The position numbers were made by a program, and so were the translations under genes. A stretch of DNA of 32,003 nucleotides from Clostridiales bacterium (lineage in GTDB: Bacteria; Bacillota; Clostridia; Christensenellales; DTU072), in contig JAAZJD010000085.1 of assembly GCA_012800525.1 (NCBI GenBank), positions 1-32,003 on the forward strand, written 5' to 3'. Shown here one piece after another: positions 1-8,800 of the stretch (positions are counted from its first letter, which is position 1; the number at the start of each line of letters is the position of its first letter). The notes below the pieces were generated by a model. It saw only the letters and a program-made list of their open reading frames with translations, did not search any database and had not been told where the DNA came from.

Positions 1-279
1 AAATTATGGAATCTACCATTAACAAATTACTATCTTTCTGAAGTGCAAATGAACAAAATTAAGAACTTTAAACTTTGATGAAAACAGGAACTATCACTAT
101 TTTTGAGAGCTTCATTAAAAAGTCAGGACATGTCTACCTCTAAGTTTTATAGTAGTTAAATTTTAACACTTTTTACGTATGTTTATCAATCTAGACAAAA
201 ATATGTATATTTTATATTTTAAAAATTAAATTGTGATAATTTTTAGTACTATAAAGCAGGCACCTAAGGAGAGTAATAA

Positions 280-369
280 ATGCAATATTATGTAGCTATG
301 GATACAAAAATTAAGCAAAATAATCAGTGGTTAAATGAAAAACTCACTTATTTTTTCTTAAAAAACTAG
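280..369 (+). CDS. Possible 29-aa small protein or leader peptide
   Basis: An ATG at 280 lies 8 nt after a near-perfect Shine-Dalgarno core (AAGGAG, 266-271) and opens 29 codons ending in TAG at 367. The peptide begins MQYYVAMDTKIK, is Lys/Asn-rich in the middle and ends with an aromatic, hydrophobic stretch (LTYFFLKN). It is too short for family recognition. The ribosome site is better than that of several long genes in this window, which is the only reason to list it. There is no clear promoter directly upstream. It could equally be chance in AT-rich DNA, or the decayed start of a lost gene. Confidence 0.3.
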   Translation: MQYYVAMDTKIKQNNQWLNEKLTYFFLKN

Positions 370-555
370 AGTTATCATTCTATCAAAAGAGAATTTTTTG
401 ATAAAAATATCATAGTGTGTAAAAACTTTGTATTTTTTTAAGCTAAAACAACACGTAAGGCATATTTTTTGAATTTTATTTTGAAAAAATATATTAATAG
501 AGAAAAATGTTCACATAAAATTCACATTAAAACTTTGAAAAATCCTAGTTCTTTA

Positions 556-584
556 TTGACTGCAATATACTTAAGGCATATAAT
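556..584 (+). promoter_or_regulatory. Sigma-A promoter of the TetR-type regulator
   Basis: TTGACT (556-561) and a perfect TATAAT (579-584) are separated by exactly 17 nt. This predicts a start of transcription near 591, about 35 nt before the regulator's ATG at 627. It is the strongest promoter-like sequence in the window. A loose inverted A/T-rich repeat covers 588-610 just downstream, where an autoregulating TetR protein could bind, but the symmetry is too poor to call an operator. Confidence 0.75.
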
Positions 585-626
585 ATGAAAAGAGAATAAT
601 GATTTCTTAGTATTTCAAGGTGTAAA

Positions 627-1289
627 ATGCAATATCAAAAAGAGGAAGTACGTAATAGAATTTTGAAGGCTGCTTTAAAAGAATTTAGTAGTCTTGGGTA
701 TTATCGTGCCAGGATGTTGCAAATTAGTAAGAGATCGAAAGTGCCTATTGGCAATTTATACAAATATTTTCCTAGTAAGGAAAGTCTTTTTGAAGCTTTA
801 GTTGACAAGGCAGCAAATCAAGCTCAAGTAATGGTCGATTTTTTCCTATATAGACATGTAGTAGATCAAGACTTGAAAGAGCATACGGAAGAATTAAAGT
901 ATGTCTCATATGCTGTATCTGAATATATAAAAGAGTATAAAGTGGAGCTTTTAATGATATTAGAAAAAAGTTTCGGTTCTAATTATGAAGGCTTTTATAA
1001 CATAATCATTAAAAGAATTGCTGCATTTTTACCAGTAACAAAGAAAAATCCAGAGTCTTTAGTTGCAGAGGTGCTAGCAAAAGGGTTAGTAGAAGGGTTA
1101 ATCATTATAGCGAAAAAGTGTCCAGATGAAGAAATGTATACTCAAATTTCTAGTCTACTTTTATTCTATTTCGCTTCTTTAAGCCTAGACTATATTCAGA
1201 ATATAGAGTTGCCACCAAATGATGATGTGGTAGAAAAGGTCGCTAAGCTGATTGAAAAAAATCAGAACAAAATAAATAAGATAGTATAA
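627..1289 (+). CDS. TetR/AcrR-family transcriptional regulator
   Basis: A 220-aa protein of typical TetR length. Residues 8-55 form the DNA-binding three-helix unit: a first helix (ILKAALKEFSSLGYY), then the helix-turn-helix with the family pattern I-S-K-R-S-K-V-P-I-G-N-L-Y-K-Y-F-P-S-K-E (about 33-52). The remaining roughly 160 residues are all-helical and variable, as expected of the ligand-binding and dimerisation domain; the ligand cannot be inferred. The ATG is preceded by AAGG (617-620) at 6 nt. The gene is followed after 158 nt by an MMPL-type exporter on the same strand. TetR regulators commonly repress adjacent efflux or lipid exporters, so control of that gene, and of itself, is the likely role. 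That is inference from context. Confidence 0.9.
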   Translation: MQYQKEEVRNRILKAALKEFSSLGYYRARMLQISKRSKVPIGNLYKYFPSKESLFEALVDKAANQAQVMVDFFLYRHVVDQDLKEHTEELKYVSYAVSEYIKEYKVELLMILEKSFGSNYEGFYNIIIKRIAAFLPVTKKNPESLVAEVLAKGLVEGLIIIAKKCPDEEMYTQISSLLLFYFASLSLDYIQNIELPPNDDVVEKVAKLIEKNQNKINKIV

Positions 1290-1328
1290 GCTAACACTTT
1301 ACTTAAGATACATAGAGAGTTAGTTTAG

Positions 1329-1344
1329 CAAACAAAAATGTTTG
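1329..1344. promoter_or_regulatory. Palindrome between regulator and exporter, candidate operator
   Basis: CAAACA (1329-1334), a 4-nt A spacer and TGTTTG (1339-1344) make a perfect 6+4+6 inverted repeat in the 158-nt gap between the TetR gene and the MMPL gene. Its size fits a TetR half-site pair, and its position fits control of the exporter. It is not followed by a T-run, so it is not a terminator. No convincing promoter was found overlapping it. Confidence 0.3.
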
Positions 1345-1447
1345 TGAATTTATGTGGTTAAGTATCGAAATCACATAGGGAATGAATTTGATGTAAAACA
1401 TAAAAACGTGTAAGACATAAATAAAAATACCTGAAGGAAAGAGATAA

Positions 1448-4400
1448 ATGCGTAAATATTCTAGATTCGTTGTAAACAACAAGTTAATAGTGATGATTGT
1501 CTTTATCGTCATCACTTTAGTTATTTCTATTTTCATCCCATTTGTTCGTGTTAACTACGATGACACTTCATATCTACCTAAAAAATCTAATGTATCACAA
1601 AGTTTAGATGAAATGTACAATTCTTTTGGATATGGTGGTAATGTTGCCATTATGTTCAAAGACATAAGTATTGCTCAGGGTGTTAGAAATAAAAACCAAA
1701 TAATGGAAATAAAGGCTAAGCGTGTTATTGATGGTAGATTAATCAAAAAAGAAACAGTTGATCCTATAAATCAAATTGTATGGGTTGACAGTTTAATTTT
1801 AGCTAGAGAACTTAATCTTTGGAAATTAGTTGACACTATGGTACCTAAAGAAGAGGTTGATGAAAATGGGAAAATAGCCCATCCAGCAGGAACTGGAGAA
1901 AGAATTACCCCATATACTAATGTTGAATTAGTAGCTTATGTTTGGGAGATGGGAAGGTCTTTAATTACGCTTTTTGAAGACACTAATTTTACAACAGAAC
2001 TTGCTGATGCAGGAATGCTAGGTTCTATTGATGTCATCAAAACAAAACTAAATACGATAATGATGTCAGATACATTTAAACAAAATGTATATAACGGTAG
2101 TCCTCTTGAAAAGCCAGAATTTTTTGATAAGTTATTTGCAGAAGATCCAAATAACCCTGGTGAAAATGATTTTTTAAATAAGGTGCTTCCAGTTTTGCAA
2201 ACCACAATTACAACAATGGTTGTCGAAGGAAAAATCGCAATCCCAGATGATATGTCTGAAGGTATGGGTTCATTTGATATATCTATGCTTTCAGAGCAAC
2301 TAGCTCCATTTTGGAAACAAAATGCAGGACAAAGTATAGGGACTCCTACAGGCAACGGTTCAGCACTATTTCAAGTAATGTTTACATATTCAGATTATGA
2401 TGATGCAACAGTTGATGCTATTAGTCAAATTAGAAAGTTAAATATAGGAGCTCATGTTGTTGGAAATGCGGCAGTTGTAGCAAACAGTATTGAAGCCGTG
2501 CAATCTATAACTATGAAATCGATGGCTTTTGCTTTTGTCGTTGTCATAGTGATATTGCTTTTAACAACAAATTCATTTTGGGAGCCTGTTTTGTTACTCA
2601 TAACCATAGGTGCTGCAATCCTTTTAAATATGGGAACTAACATTGTAATGTGGAATGGAGTCTCATATATGACTCAAGGAGTTGCTAGTGTTTTGCAACT
2701 AGCTCTCACGATGGACTATTCGATATATTTACTAAACCGATTTAAGCAAGAAAAGCAGCGAGGTTTAACTAGTAATGAAGCAATGGTTGAAGCTTTAACG
2801 AGAAGCTTAAGTCCTGTTTCTTCAGCATCATTAACTACGGTTGCATCTTTTGTTGCACTTTGCTTTATGTCATATAAGCTAGGGCTAGATATGGGTTTTG
2901 TTTTAATGAAGGGTGTTATCTTTTCACTAATTTCAGTTTTTGTATTTATGCCAACTTTAATTTTGATGACAGAAAAGTTGATGTATAAGACAGCACATAA
3001 GACTATAAACTTTTCATTCAAAAGATTTTCAAAGTTTTTAATCAAAACAAGATTTTATATACCAATATTAATACTTGCTTTAGTAGTTCCAAGCTATATA
3101 TTCCAAAAACAAAACAAGTTTACCTATGGGCAAGAAGCAAGTTTAGAGGGGCCCAAAGCTCAGATTACCACTGACAAAGAAGCAATGCGGCAAGTGTTTG
3201 GTGAGCAAAACCAGGTTGTTGTACTTTTGCCTGAAGATGCGGAGTTTACCTCTCAAGAGGTTAAGGTTGTAAAGATGCAAGATGGTAAAGAATATATTGT
3301 TTTACCAGAAGTTGATGTTGAAGGTGATATTAAATCTGAAACTATTATGTCTAGAGAATCTTTGCTGTACGAAAAACTAAATGCTTTAAAGGTTAAAAAC
3401 AATGTTGGATTACCTGTTGTTTTAGGCGTGCAAAGTTTTCAACAAATTGCTGATACTGGGGCTGCAGGCATAATCCCAGCAAATTTAAAAGCACAAATGG
3501 TTGTAGTAGATAACTATGATGATAGGGGCATTAGAAGCTTCAATACAGATCATATAATGATTGATAAAACGGGGGACATTTATGTCATTGAAAATGGCAG
3601 GTATAGGCTAAAAAGAACAGCGGAAGAAGATAGACTTGCCAAAGAAGGGTTTTATACTCAAGCTTCGCCTTTAAGTAAGAAAGATAAAAGCTTATATTAC
3701 GAGTATAAAAATGTCAGTGAGGCAGGCAAACCACCTATATATAAATATGTATTAGTTAAATATGATAATGATACCAAAACATATGAAAATGTTTTAGCCG
3801 ATGGAAAGATTCAAACAAGAGATTTAAAAGCTACAACATATAGGCGTGTTGTAATGTTTTTACCTTTGCCACAAGAGGGAGAAAAGACAACTAAAGCAAT
3901 AGAAGATATTGAGGCGATAATTGTTAATATATACGGAGATCAAGCTAGTAAAGCAGAGGATGGCCAAAAGAGAGCATATACCATTGGGCAATCTGTTGCA
4001 ACGCTAGAAATCAAAGCACTAGTTAATAACGATTATGATATTATTTCTGCAATATCTGTTGTTTTGGTGTTTTTAATATTGCTTGGGACTTATAAAGCAA
4101 TTTTACTACCAATACTAATGATTTTAGTTATACAAAGCTCAATTTATTTCAATATGGTAATTCCATATATTCGTGGTGAGGCAATAGTTTTTGTTGGTTA
4201 TATGATGGTAAGCTCAATCTTGCTTGGTGCAACCATTGACTATGCGATAGTTTTAGTTTCTCACTATATGGAATGTAGAGAAAAGCATAATAAATATGAT
4301 TCTGTGCAGCAAGCTTTAGCAATGTCATCGAGAACTTTAATAACCTCTGGTGGTATATTAACTTTTGCTGGAATTAGTACTAACATTGTAAATAAGGACG

Positions 4401-5194
4401 TTTCTCCTGCAACAGCCATGTTTGGAAGTATGGTTGCAAGAGGGGGTATTGCTTCTCTTATCTTAGTTTTCGTTTTATTGCCACAGTTATTACTTATTTT
4501 TGATACTCCTATTAGATATACCACATGGAAAGGTAAGACTCGAATGATTGAAAATAGGCTTGCAAAACCGCTACATCAAATTGCTGAAAAAGGCAAGATT
4601 GAAACTGAAAAACGTTCTAAAAAAGTATTGACTCCAAAAGAACGAGAAAGGGCGATAATAGACTCTATATTGCGTGGTATTCGAGACAAAGACTACGATC
4701 CAGATACCTTCACTTTTGAAGATTACATAAAAGATACCCCGGAAACAAAAGGCTCTAGTAAAGCACCAGAAGATACAAAGCCTAAGAAAATTATTAATAT
4801 GTATGATACCTTGCAAGAGTCTCTTGGAAAGAAAGATGAGTCTAATACAAAACTTGAGTTTTTCACTGATGTCGATCTTGTGGATATGGCAGAATCTGTT
4901 GCCCCCGTTGAAGATGAAATTTTATCAGATTCAAAAGCTATAGATAAGCCTGAACTTGTCTCTTCCGCCGTTGCTGCAACAAAGGACTCTACTAAGCCAA
5001 CAGAATTGCTTGGAGAATCTAAAAAAGAAGGTGCAAGTTACAGTGAAATTTATGACATTCTAGTGGATAACAAACCAATGGTTAGAAAAAGCACTGGTAC
5101 AAGTAGAGCACAAATTTCCAAAAAGCCATCATCTCCAAAAACTCGCTCAAAGAAATCTACTACAAAAAAATCAACCCCTAAAAAGACTTCTTAA
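1448..5194 (+). CDS. MMPL/RND-family membrane exporter
   Basis: A 1248-aa polytopic membrane protein with the duplicated RND layout: TM1 (about residues 9-33), a large extracellular loop (about 34-350), five TM helices (about 355-520), a second TM1-like helix (about 536-553), a second large loop (about 555-865) and five more helices (about 870-1017). Each half carries the fourth-helix Asp-Tyr pair seen in MmpL3-type proton relays: D423-Y424 (TMDYSIYLLNRF) and D931-Y932 (ATIDYAIVLVSHY). This suggests proton-driven export of a hydrophobic or amphiphilic substrate, probably lipid-like; the substrate is unknown. The ATG follows AAGGA at 9 nt. Residues about 1025-1248 are a long hydrophilic, charged, Lys/Thr/Ser-rich cytoplasmic tail ending in KKTS, which is unusually long. 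The TetR gene upstream is the probable regulator, and an intrinsic terminator follows. Confidence 0.9.
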   Translation: MRKYSRFVVNNKLIVMIVFIVITLVISIFIPFVRVNYDDTSYLPKKSNVSQSLDEMYNSFGYGGNVAIMFKDISIAQGVRNKNQIMEIKAKRVIDGRLIKKETVDPINQIVWVDSLILARELNLWKLVDTMVPKEEVDENGKIAHPAGTGERITPYTNVELVAYVWEMGRSLITLFEDTNFTTELADAGMLGSIDVIKTKLNTIMMSDTFKQNVYNGSPLEKPEFFDKLFAEDPNNPGENDFLNKVLPVLQTTITTMVVEGKIAIPDDMSEGMGSFDISMLSEQLAPFWKQNAGQSIGTPTGNGSALFQVMFTYSDYDDATVDAISQIRKLNIGAHVVGNAAVVANSIEAVQSITMKSMAFAFVVVIVILLLTTNSFWEPVLLLITIGAAILLNMGTNIVMWNGVSYMTQGVASVLQLALTMDYSIYLLNRFKQEKQRGLTSNEAMVEALTRSLSPVSSASLTTVASFVALCFMSYKLGLDMGFVLMKGVIFSLISVFVFMPTLILMTEKLMYKTAHKTINFSFKRFSKFLIKTRFYIPILILALVVPSYIFQKQNKFTYGQEASLEGPKAQITTDKEAMRQVFGEQNQVVVLLPEDAEFTSQEVKVVKMQDGKEYIVLPEVDVEGDIKSETIMSRESLLYEKLNALKVKNNVGLPVVLGVQSFQQIADTGAAGIIPANLKAQMVVVDNYDDRGIRSFNTDHIMIDKTGDIYVIENGRYRLKRTAEEDRLAKEGFYTQASPLSKKDKSLYYEYKNVSEAGKPPIYKYVLVKYDNDTKTYENVLADGKIQTRDLKATTYRRVVMFLPLPQEGEKTTKAIEDIEAIIVNIYGDQASKAEDGQKRAYTIGQSVATLEIKALVNNDYDIISAISVVLVFLILLGTYKAILLPILMILVIQSSIYFNMVIPYIRGEAIVFVGYMMVSSILLGATIDYAIVLVSHYMECREKHNKYDSVQQALAMSSRTLITSGGILTFAGISTNIVNKDVSPATAMFGSMVARGGIASLILVFVLLPQLLLIFDTPIRYTTWKGKTRMIENRLAKPLHQIAEKGKIETEKRSKKVLTPKERERAIIDSILRGIRDKDYDPDTFTFEDYIKDTPETKGSSKAPEDTKPKKIINMYDTLQESLGKKDESNTKLEFFTDVDLVDMAESVAPVEDEILSDSKAIDKPELVSSAVAATKDSTKPTELLGESKKEGASYSEIYDILVDNKPMVRKSTGTSRAQISKKPSSPKTRSKKSTTKKSTPKKTS

Positions 5195-5227
5195 CTCAAA
5201 TACAAAAACTCCAATTAACTTTAAACG

Positions 5228-5262
5228 AAAGTGCATTGCCAAAAAAGCTTTGCACTTTTTTT
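5228..5262 (+). terminator. Intrinsic terminator after the exporter gene
   Basis: AAAGTGCA (5228-5235) pairs with TGCACTTT (5251-5258) across a 15-nt loop, and the stem runs straight into seven consecutive T (5256-5262). It lies 34 nt after the exporter's TAA, so it probably ends that transcript and isolates it from the surface-protein genes. Confidence 0.8.
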
Positions 5263-5270
5263 ATCTCACC

Positions 5271-5290
5271 TCAGCAATAACAATCTCTAA
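5271..5290. repeat. 20-bp direct repeat, copy 1
   Basis: The sequence TCAGCAATAACAATCTCTAA recurs at 5369-5388 with one C/T difference, 98 bp away. On the minus strand this copy reads as the end of an open frame, L-E-I-V-I-A-E-V-R-stop, matching the other copy's L-E-I-V-I-A-D-V-K-stop. Confidence 0.6.
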
Positions 5291-5368
5291 CTTAAATTGC
5301 ACGGTGTCTTTTCTTCCTCCCAGTAACAGCAAGCTTCAAGTCTCAAAAATCTTATGGTTTATTTTACA

Positions 5369-5388
5369 TCAGCAATAACAATTTCTAA
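5369..5388. repeat. 20-bp direct repeat, copy 2
   Basis: One mismatch from copy 1 (5271-5290). Read on the minus strand it gives L-E-I-V-I-A-D-V-K-stop, preceded in frame by F-L-K-L-R-D-L-Q-D before another stop. The two copies may be remnants of a duplicated 3' gene end, or a small dispersed repeat. Confidence 0.6.
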
Positions 5389-5564
5389 GTCCTGTAAATC
5401 TCTTAGCTTCAAAAATTATTCGTTATGTGAATTTTTGTTAAAACTTTACAACATTTCAATTTTCGCTATTGCATGCGGGAATATAAAATGTTAATATGTA
5501 ATCACAAAAGCGGGCAAAAATACAAAGAGAAGAAAAACATAAAACTGCTTAACAAAATAATTTA

Positions 5565-5596
5565 AACAAAAGCAAGCGTGCACTATAGCTTTTGTT
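5565..5596. promoter_or_regulatory. Hairpin of unknown role upstream of G1
   Basis: AACAAAAGC (5565-5573) and GCTTTTGTT (5588-5596) form a perfect 9-bp stem around a 14-nt loop. No T-run follows on the plus strand. On the minus strand an A/T-rich stretch follows, so a weak minus-strand terminator is possible, although no minus-strand gene is seen. It could be an RNA or protein-binding site in the region upstream of G1. Confidence 0.35.
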
Positions 5597-5754
5597 AACG
5601 ATATACAACTTCAAATCATCGCTTGTTTTCATTCTTTAGAAAACTGGTGGTTTTTTGAAACTATTGCGGTGAGTTAACGCTCGTCACAAGGTATTTATAG
5701 ATAAAATTTAACAACGATTTGCTAAAATTTTATTTATATTAACAAAAAAGTTGA

Positions 5755-5774
5755 TGCACTAAATAAGCAGTGCA
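5755..5774. promoter_or_regulatory. Small inverted repeat just upstream of G1
   Basis: TGCACT (5755-5760) and AGTGCA (5769-5774) form a perfect 6-bp stem with an 8-nt loop, 66 nt before the chosen ATG of G1. It lies immediately before a TATATAAAAT stretch, so it could be an operator or leader-RNA hairpin. Without a mapped promoter its role is open. Confidence 0.3.
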
Positions 5775-5830
5775 AAAATATATAAAATTTCGCTAACCTA
5801 CATTGTGATACTCCAACACTTTGCGAAAGC

Positions 5831-5837
5831 AAGAGGA
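5831..5837 (+). promoter_or_regulatory. Ribosome binding site fixing the G1 start
   Basis: AAGAGGA (5831-5837) sits just before ATG 5841. A GTG at 5805 opens the same frame 12 codons earlier but has no ribosome site in front of it and would place a polar extension before the signal peptide. The ATG at 5841 gives a normal signal peptide start (MTKKIYRSK), so it is preferred. The same CAAGAGGAA string occurs before G2. Confidence 0.7.
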
Positions 5838-5840
5838 AAT

Positions 5841-8800
5841 ATGACAAAAAAAATATATAGATCAAAAATCACAAAAATGCTCCTATTTGTGCTATTAGCT
5901 TTACTAGCACTAATGGTTTTCTTCGCATTTTCTCCAAAATCCAAAATAACCGCTCATGCTTATAGCTTTAGTGGCTCTTACACCAATTATAGTGGTGGGC
6001 ACAACAATGGACAAACCTCAACTTTTTCCACAATTAATTCAGTTGGCTCAACGGGTTTAGCTTCCGGTTGTACAAGAGGTCAAAAGTGGGCATACAATCA
6101 AAGCAGTGGTGCAGATAGTGATATAACTAGTAATGACAACAATATTAGGATTGATCAAGGAACTTCACCTGATACACGTTATGCTCTTGCATTTACAACA
6201 ATTCAACTTCATTCTTCTGTTACAGCTGCAATTGCGGCAGGAAAAGTAAAAATGACTTTTACATCACAAGTTTGTACTGCAGGAAAGGGTAAAACTTTTT
6301 CAGTTTTTATTGCTTGGGGTTCTGGAAATATTGGAATTGATGGATTTACAAATACTGCAAGTGCTAAAAGTGGCGATTCTACATCAGAATCCTATGTCTC
6401 GCAGTCTGCTACTCTCACCGGCGCTTACAGTAATGTAACTGCGGTAAGGGTTGGTGTGCAAGTTAAAAAAGAGGGTATTGGTAGGCATATGGAGGTTTAT
6501 GCACATCAAATGGTGCTTGAAAGATGGGTGACAGGTACTGTTATTACTCCCCACTCACAATCAAAAACATATGATGGAAATATAGCTCCGTTGCAATGGA
6601 CAGCTACTCCTGGAATTTTAGCAGGAAATACTTTTACACCATCTTGGAGTGGGGCAGGAGCGACTGCGGTAAATGTTGGAACACATACTCTCACATTAGG
6701 TGGAACAGTAGATGGTGGAAGTTATTATACTTATTCTTTTGGTAGCTCGACAACGGTTACTATAAATCGTCGGCCTGTAACTGCAACAGCTGCAGCTAGA
6801 TCTAAAACTTATGGCGAGGCAGATCCTTCTTTAGACTACAGCATTACTAGCGGTAGTTTAGTTTCTGGAGAGTCTCTGGTAGGCTTTTTGTCGCGGGTAT
6901 CGGGGGAAATTGTTGGTACTTATGCAATCGAACGGAATACATTAATCAATGCGAATAATCCAAATTATGATATAGCATATGTGGGGGCAAATCTTACCAT
7001 TAATAAAAAGCCTTTTACTGTTACTATTCAATCAAAAACTATTACGTACGGTGATACAGATGTTACGCTAACCGTAACACCAACGGTACCGAGCGATACA
7101 TGGGCGGCATCAAGTGGTAGTTGGGCTACAATAAATGCTAGTAGTTTGACACGAACAGGTGATAGAAATGCTGGGACATACACAATCAGTAAAGGAGCAA
7201 GTTTTGACACCAATAATTCAAACTATAATTTAACAGTTGTTGGCGATGGAACTGCAACATATACTATTAATCAACGTGGTGTAACTATAAGTGCACCTAC
7301 GATGTCTAGAGAGTATTGGTCGACAAAGAAAGCATATGAAACATATACACCGACTATTACTTACAATCCAAGTAGCTTTAACCCTGCAGGAGCTGGGGCG
7401 GGAATTGTAGCAGTTTCTGGAACACTAAATAGAAATGATGGCGAGGATGTTGCTATATATACAATAAATCGAGGTTCATATACTGACGCAGCTAATCCAA
7501 ATTACAGTATAACTTTTAATTCAGCGACATACACAATAACACAATTTCCAATTCAAGTTCAGCCTAAAGCTAATCAAAGCAAAGTTTATGGTCAAGGAGA
7601 TCCTTCTTTTACTTATGAGAATCTTGTTTACCCAACTGGCGGAGGAGCTGGATATGCAACATTAACTGGTGCACTGGCAAGAACAGGAGGCAATGATGTT
7701 GGATTTTATAATTATGGCTTGGGTACTTTTGAAGCTGCAGGCGCTAATCCGAACTACAGCATAACATTAATGGATAATTCTGGCTCTATAAAATTTGAAA
7801 TTGTTAAAAAGGACATAGAGATTACGGTTCAAGGGGTAAATGTTACTTATGATCCAACAAAAACAGAAGCTAATTATCAAGCAATGCTTGGGGTAGTTAC
7901 GCCAGCTGCTGGTGTATTAGAATATTCTGAGACATTGTCTGTTTTGAATATAACTTTGTCAAAGGCTCTAGGATTAAGTGCAGCGACATATGCAATAACT
8001 CCAGGATATTCAAGTGGCAACTATAATGTCACATTTGTAAATGCAAATTTTGTAATTAGCAAAGCAACTAGAACTATAAATACAAGTGCTATGGCAACTA
8101 CTGCGACATATAGTGGTTTAACACAAACAATTGCAGGTGCAACACGTTCAGTTGATGAATTGCCTGAATTTACAGATACAGAAATTAGCTACAATGGTAC
8201 AAACTCATTCAAAGATGTACCATTAGGAGGAACATTAGAAATATCAATGACTTTGCCAGCATCAACTAACTATTTGGCAACAAGCACAACTCATACAGTT
8301 ACAATTAGCAAATATGCTGTAACAGTTACAATTGCAGATAAGGAAAGTGTATATAAAACAACACCTCAACCATTGACATGGACACATACAAACTTAGTTA
8401 ATGGAGAGCCTAATTCCAATTTAGGGGTTTCCTTGTACACAGGGGTGACAATAAATACTGAAGTTGGCACATATCAAATTACAGGAAGCTATAACAGCCA
8501 AAACTATTTGGTAACTTTTAGCGGTACATATTCTGGAGGCACGTCTGGTACATATTCTGTTACACAAGCTCAAAGTGTAATAACAGGAGGGCTTGGAAGT
8601 TATGTATATAGCGGCTTGCAACAGACTATTAGTGGTTATGTATTAAATAATGAAGAAGCAACTATTACATATGGCAATAATACATTTACAAATGTTCCGG
8701 TAGGGGGTTCCCTCACAATTACATACTATGTTGCAGCGACTAAAAATTACAAAGGTATTTCAACTACAAGCGTGGATGTACCAATTGCAAAAGCAGCGAC

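Larger units (their letters stand above)
1..626. other. AT-rich leader region, mostly non-coding
   Basis: No long reading frame exists here on either strand. The region is very AT-rich. It holds one possible 29-codon gene (280-369) with a strong ribosome binding site and a good sigma-A promoter near its right end (556-584), both listed separately. A-T stem pairs such as 381-400 and 470-500 are present, but they lack GC and a following T-run, so I do not call a terminator. I see no tRNA, CRISPR or recognisable riboswitch. Confidence 0.6.
5195..5840. other. Intergenic region between exporter and G1
   Basis: About 645 nt without a credible gene. From left to right it holds a terminator (5228-5262), a pair of 20-bp direct repeats (5271-5290 and 5369-5388), a 9-bp-stem hairpin (5565-5596) and a 6-bp-stem hairpin (5755-5774), all listed separately. 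I could not find a promoter for G1 with both elements correctly spaced; several TATAAA or TATATT boxes lack a -35 partner. The long untranslated leader implied for G1 could hold regulatory RNA, but no known riboswitch consensus is visible. Confidence 0.6.

Noticed and set aside
5640-5656. AAAAC/GTTTT stem followed by T, as a terminator before G1
   Set aside because: The stem is only 5 bp, nearly all A-T, and there is no gene ending just before it.
5805-5840. GTG at 5805 as the start of G1
   Set aside because: It has no ribosome site, while ATG 5841 has AAGAGGA just upstream and gives a typical signal peptide.
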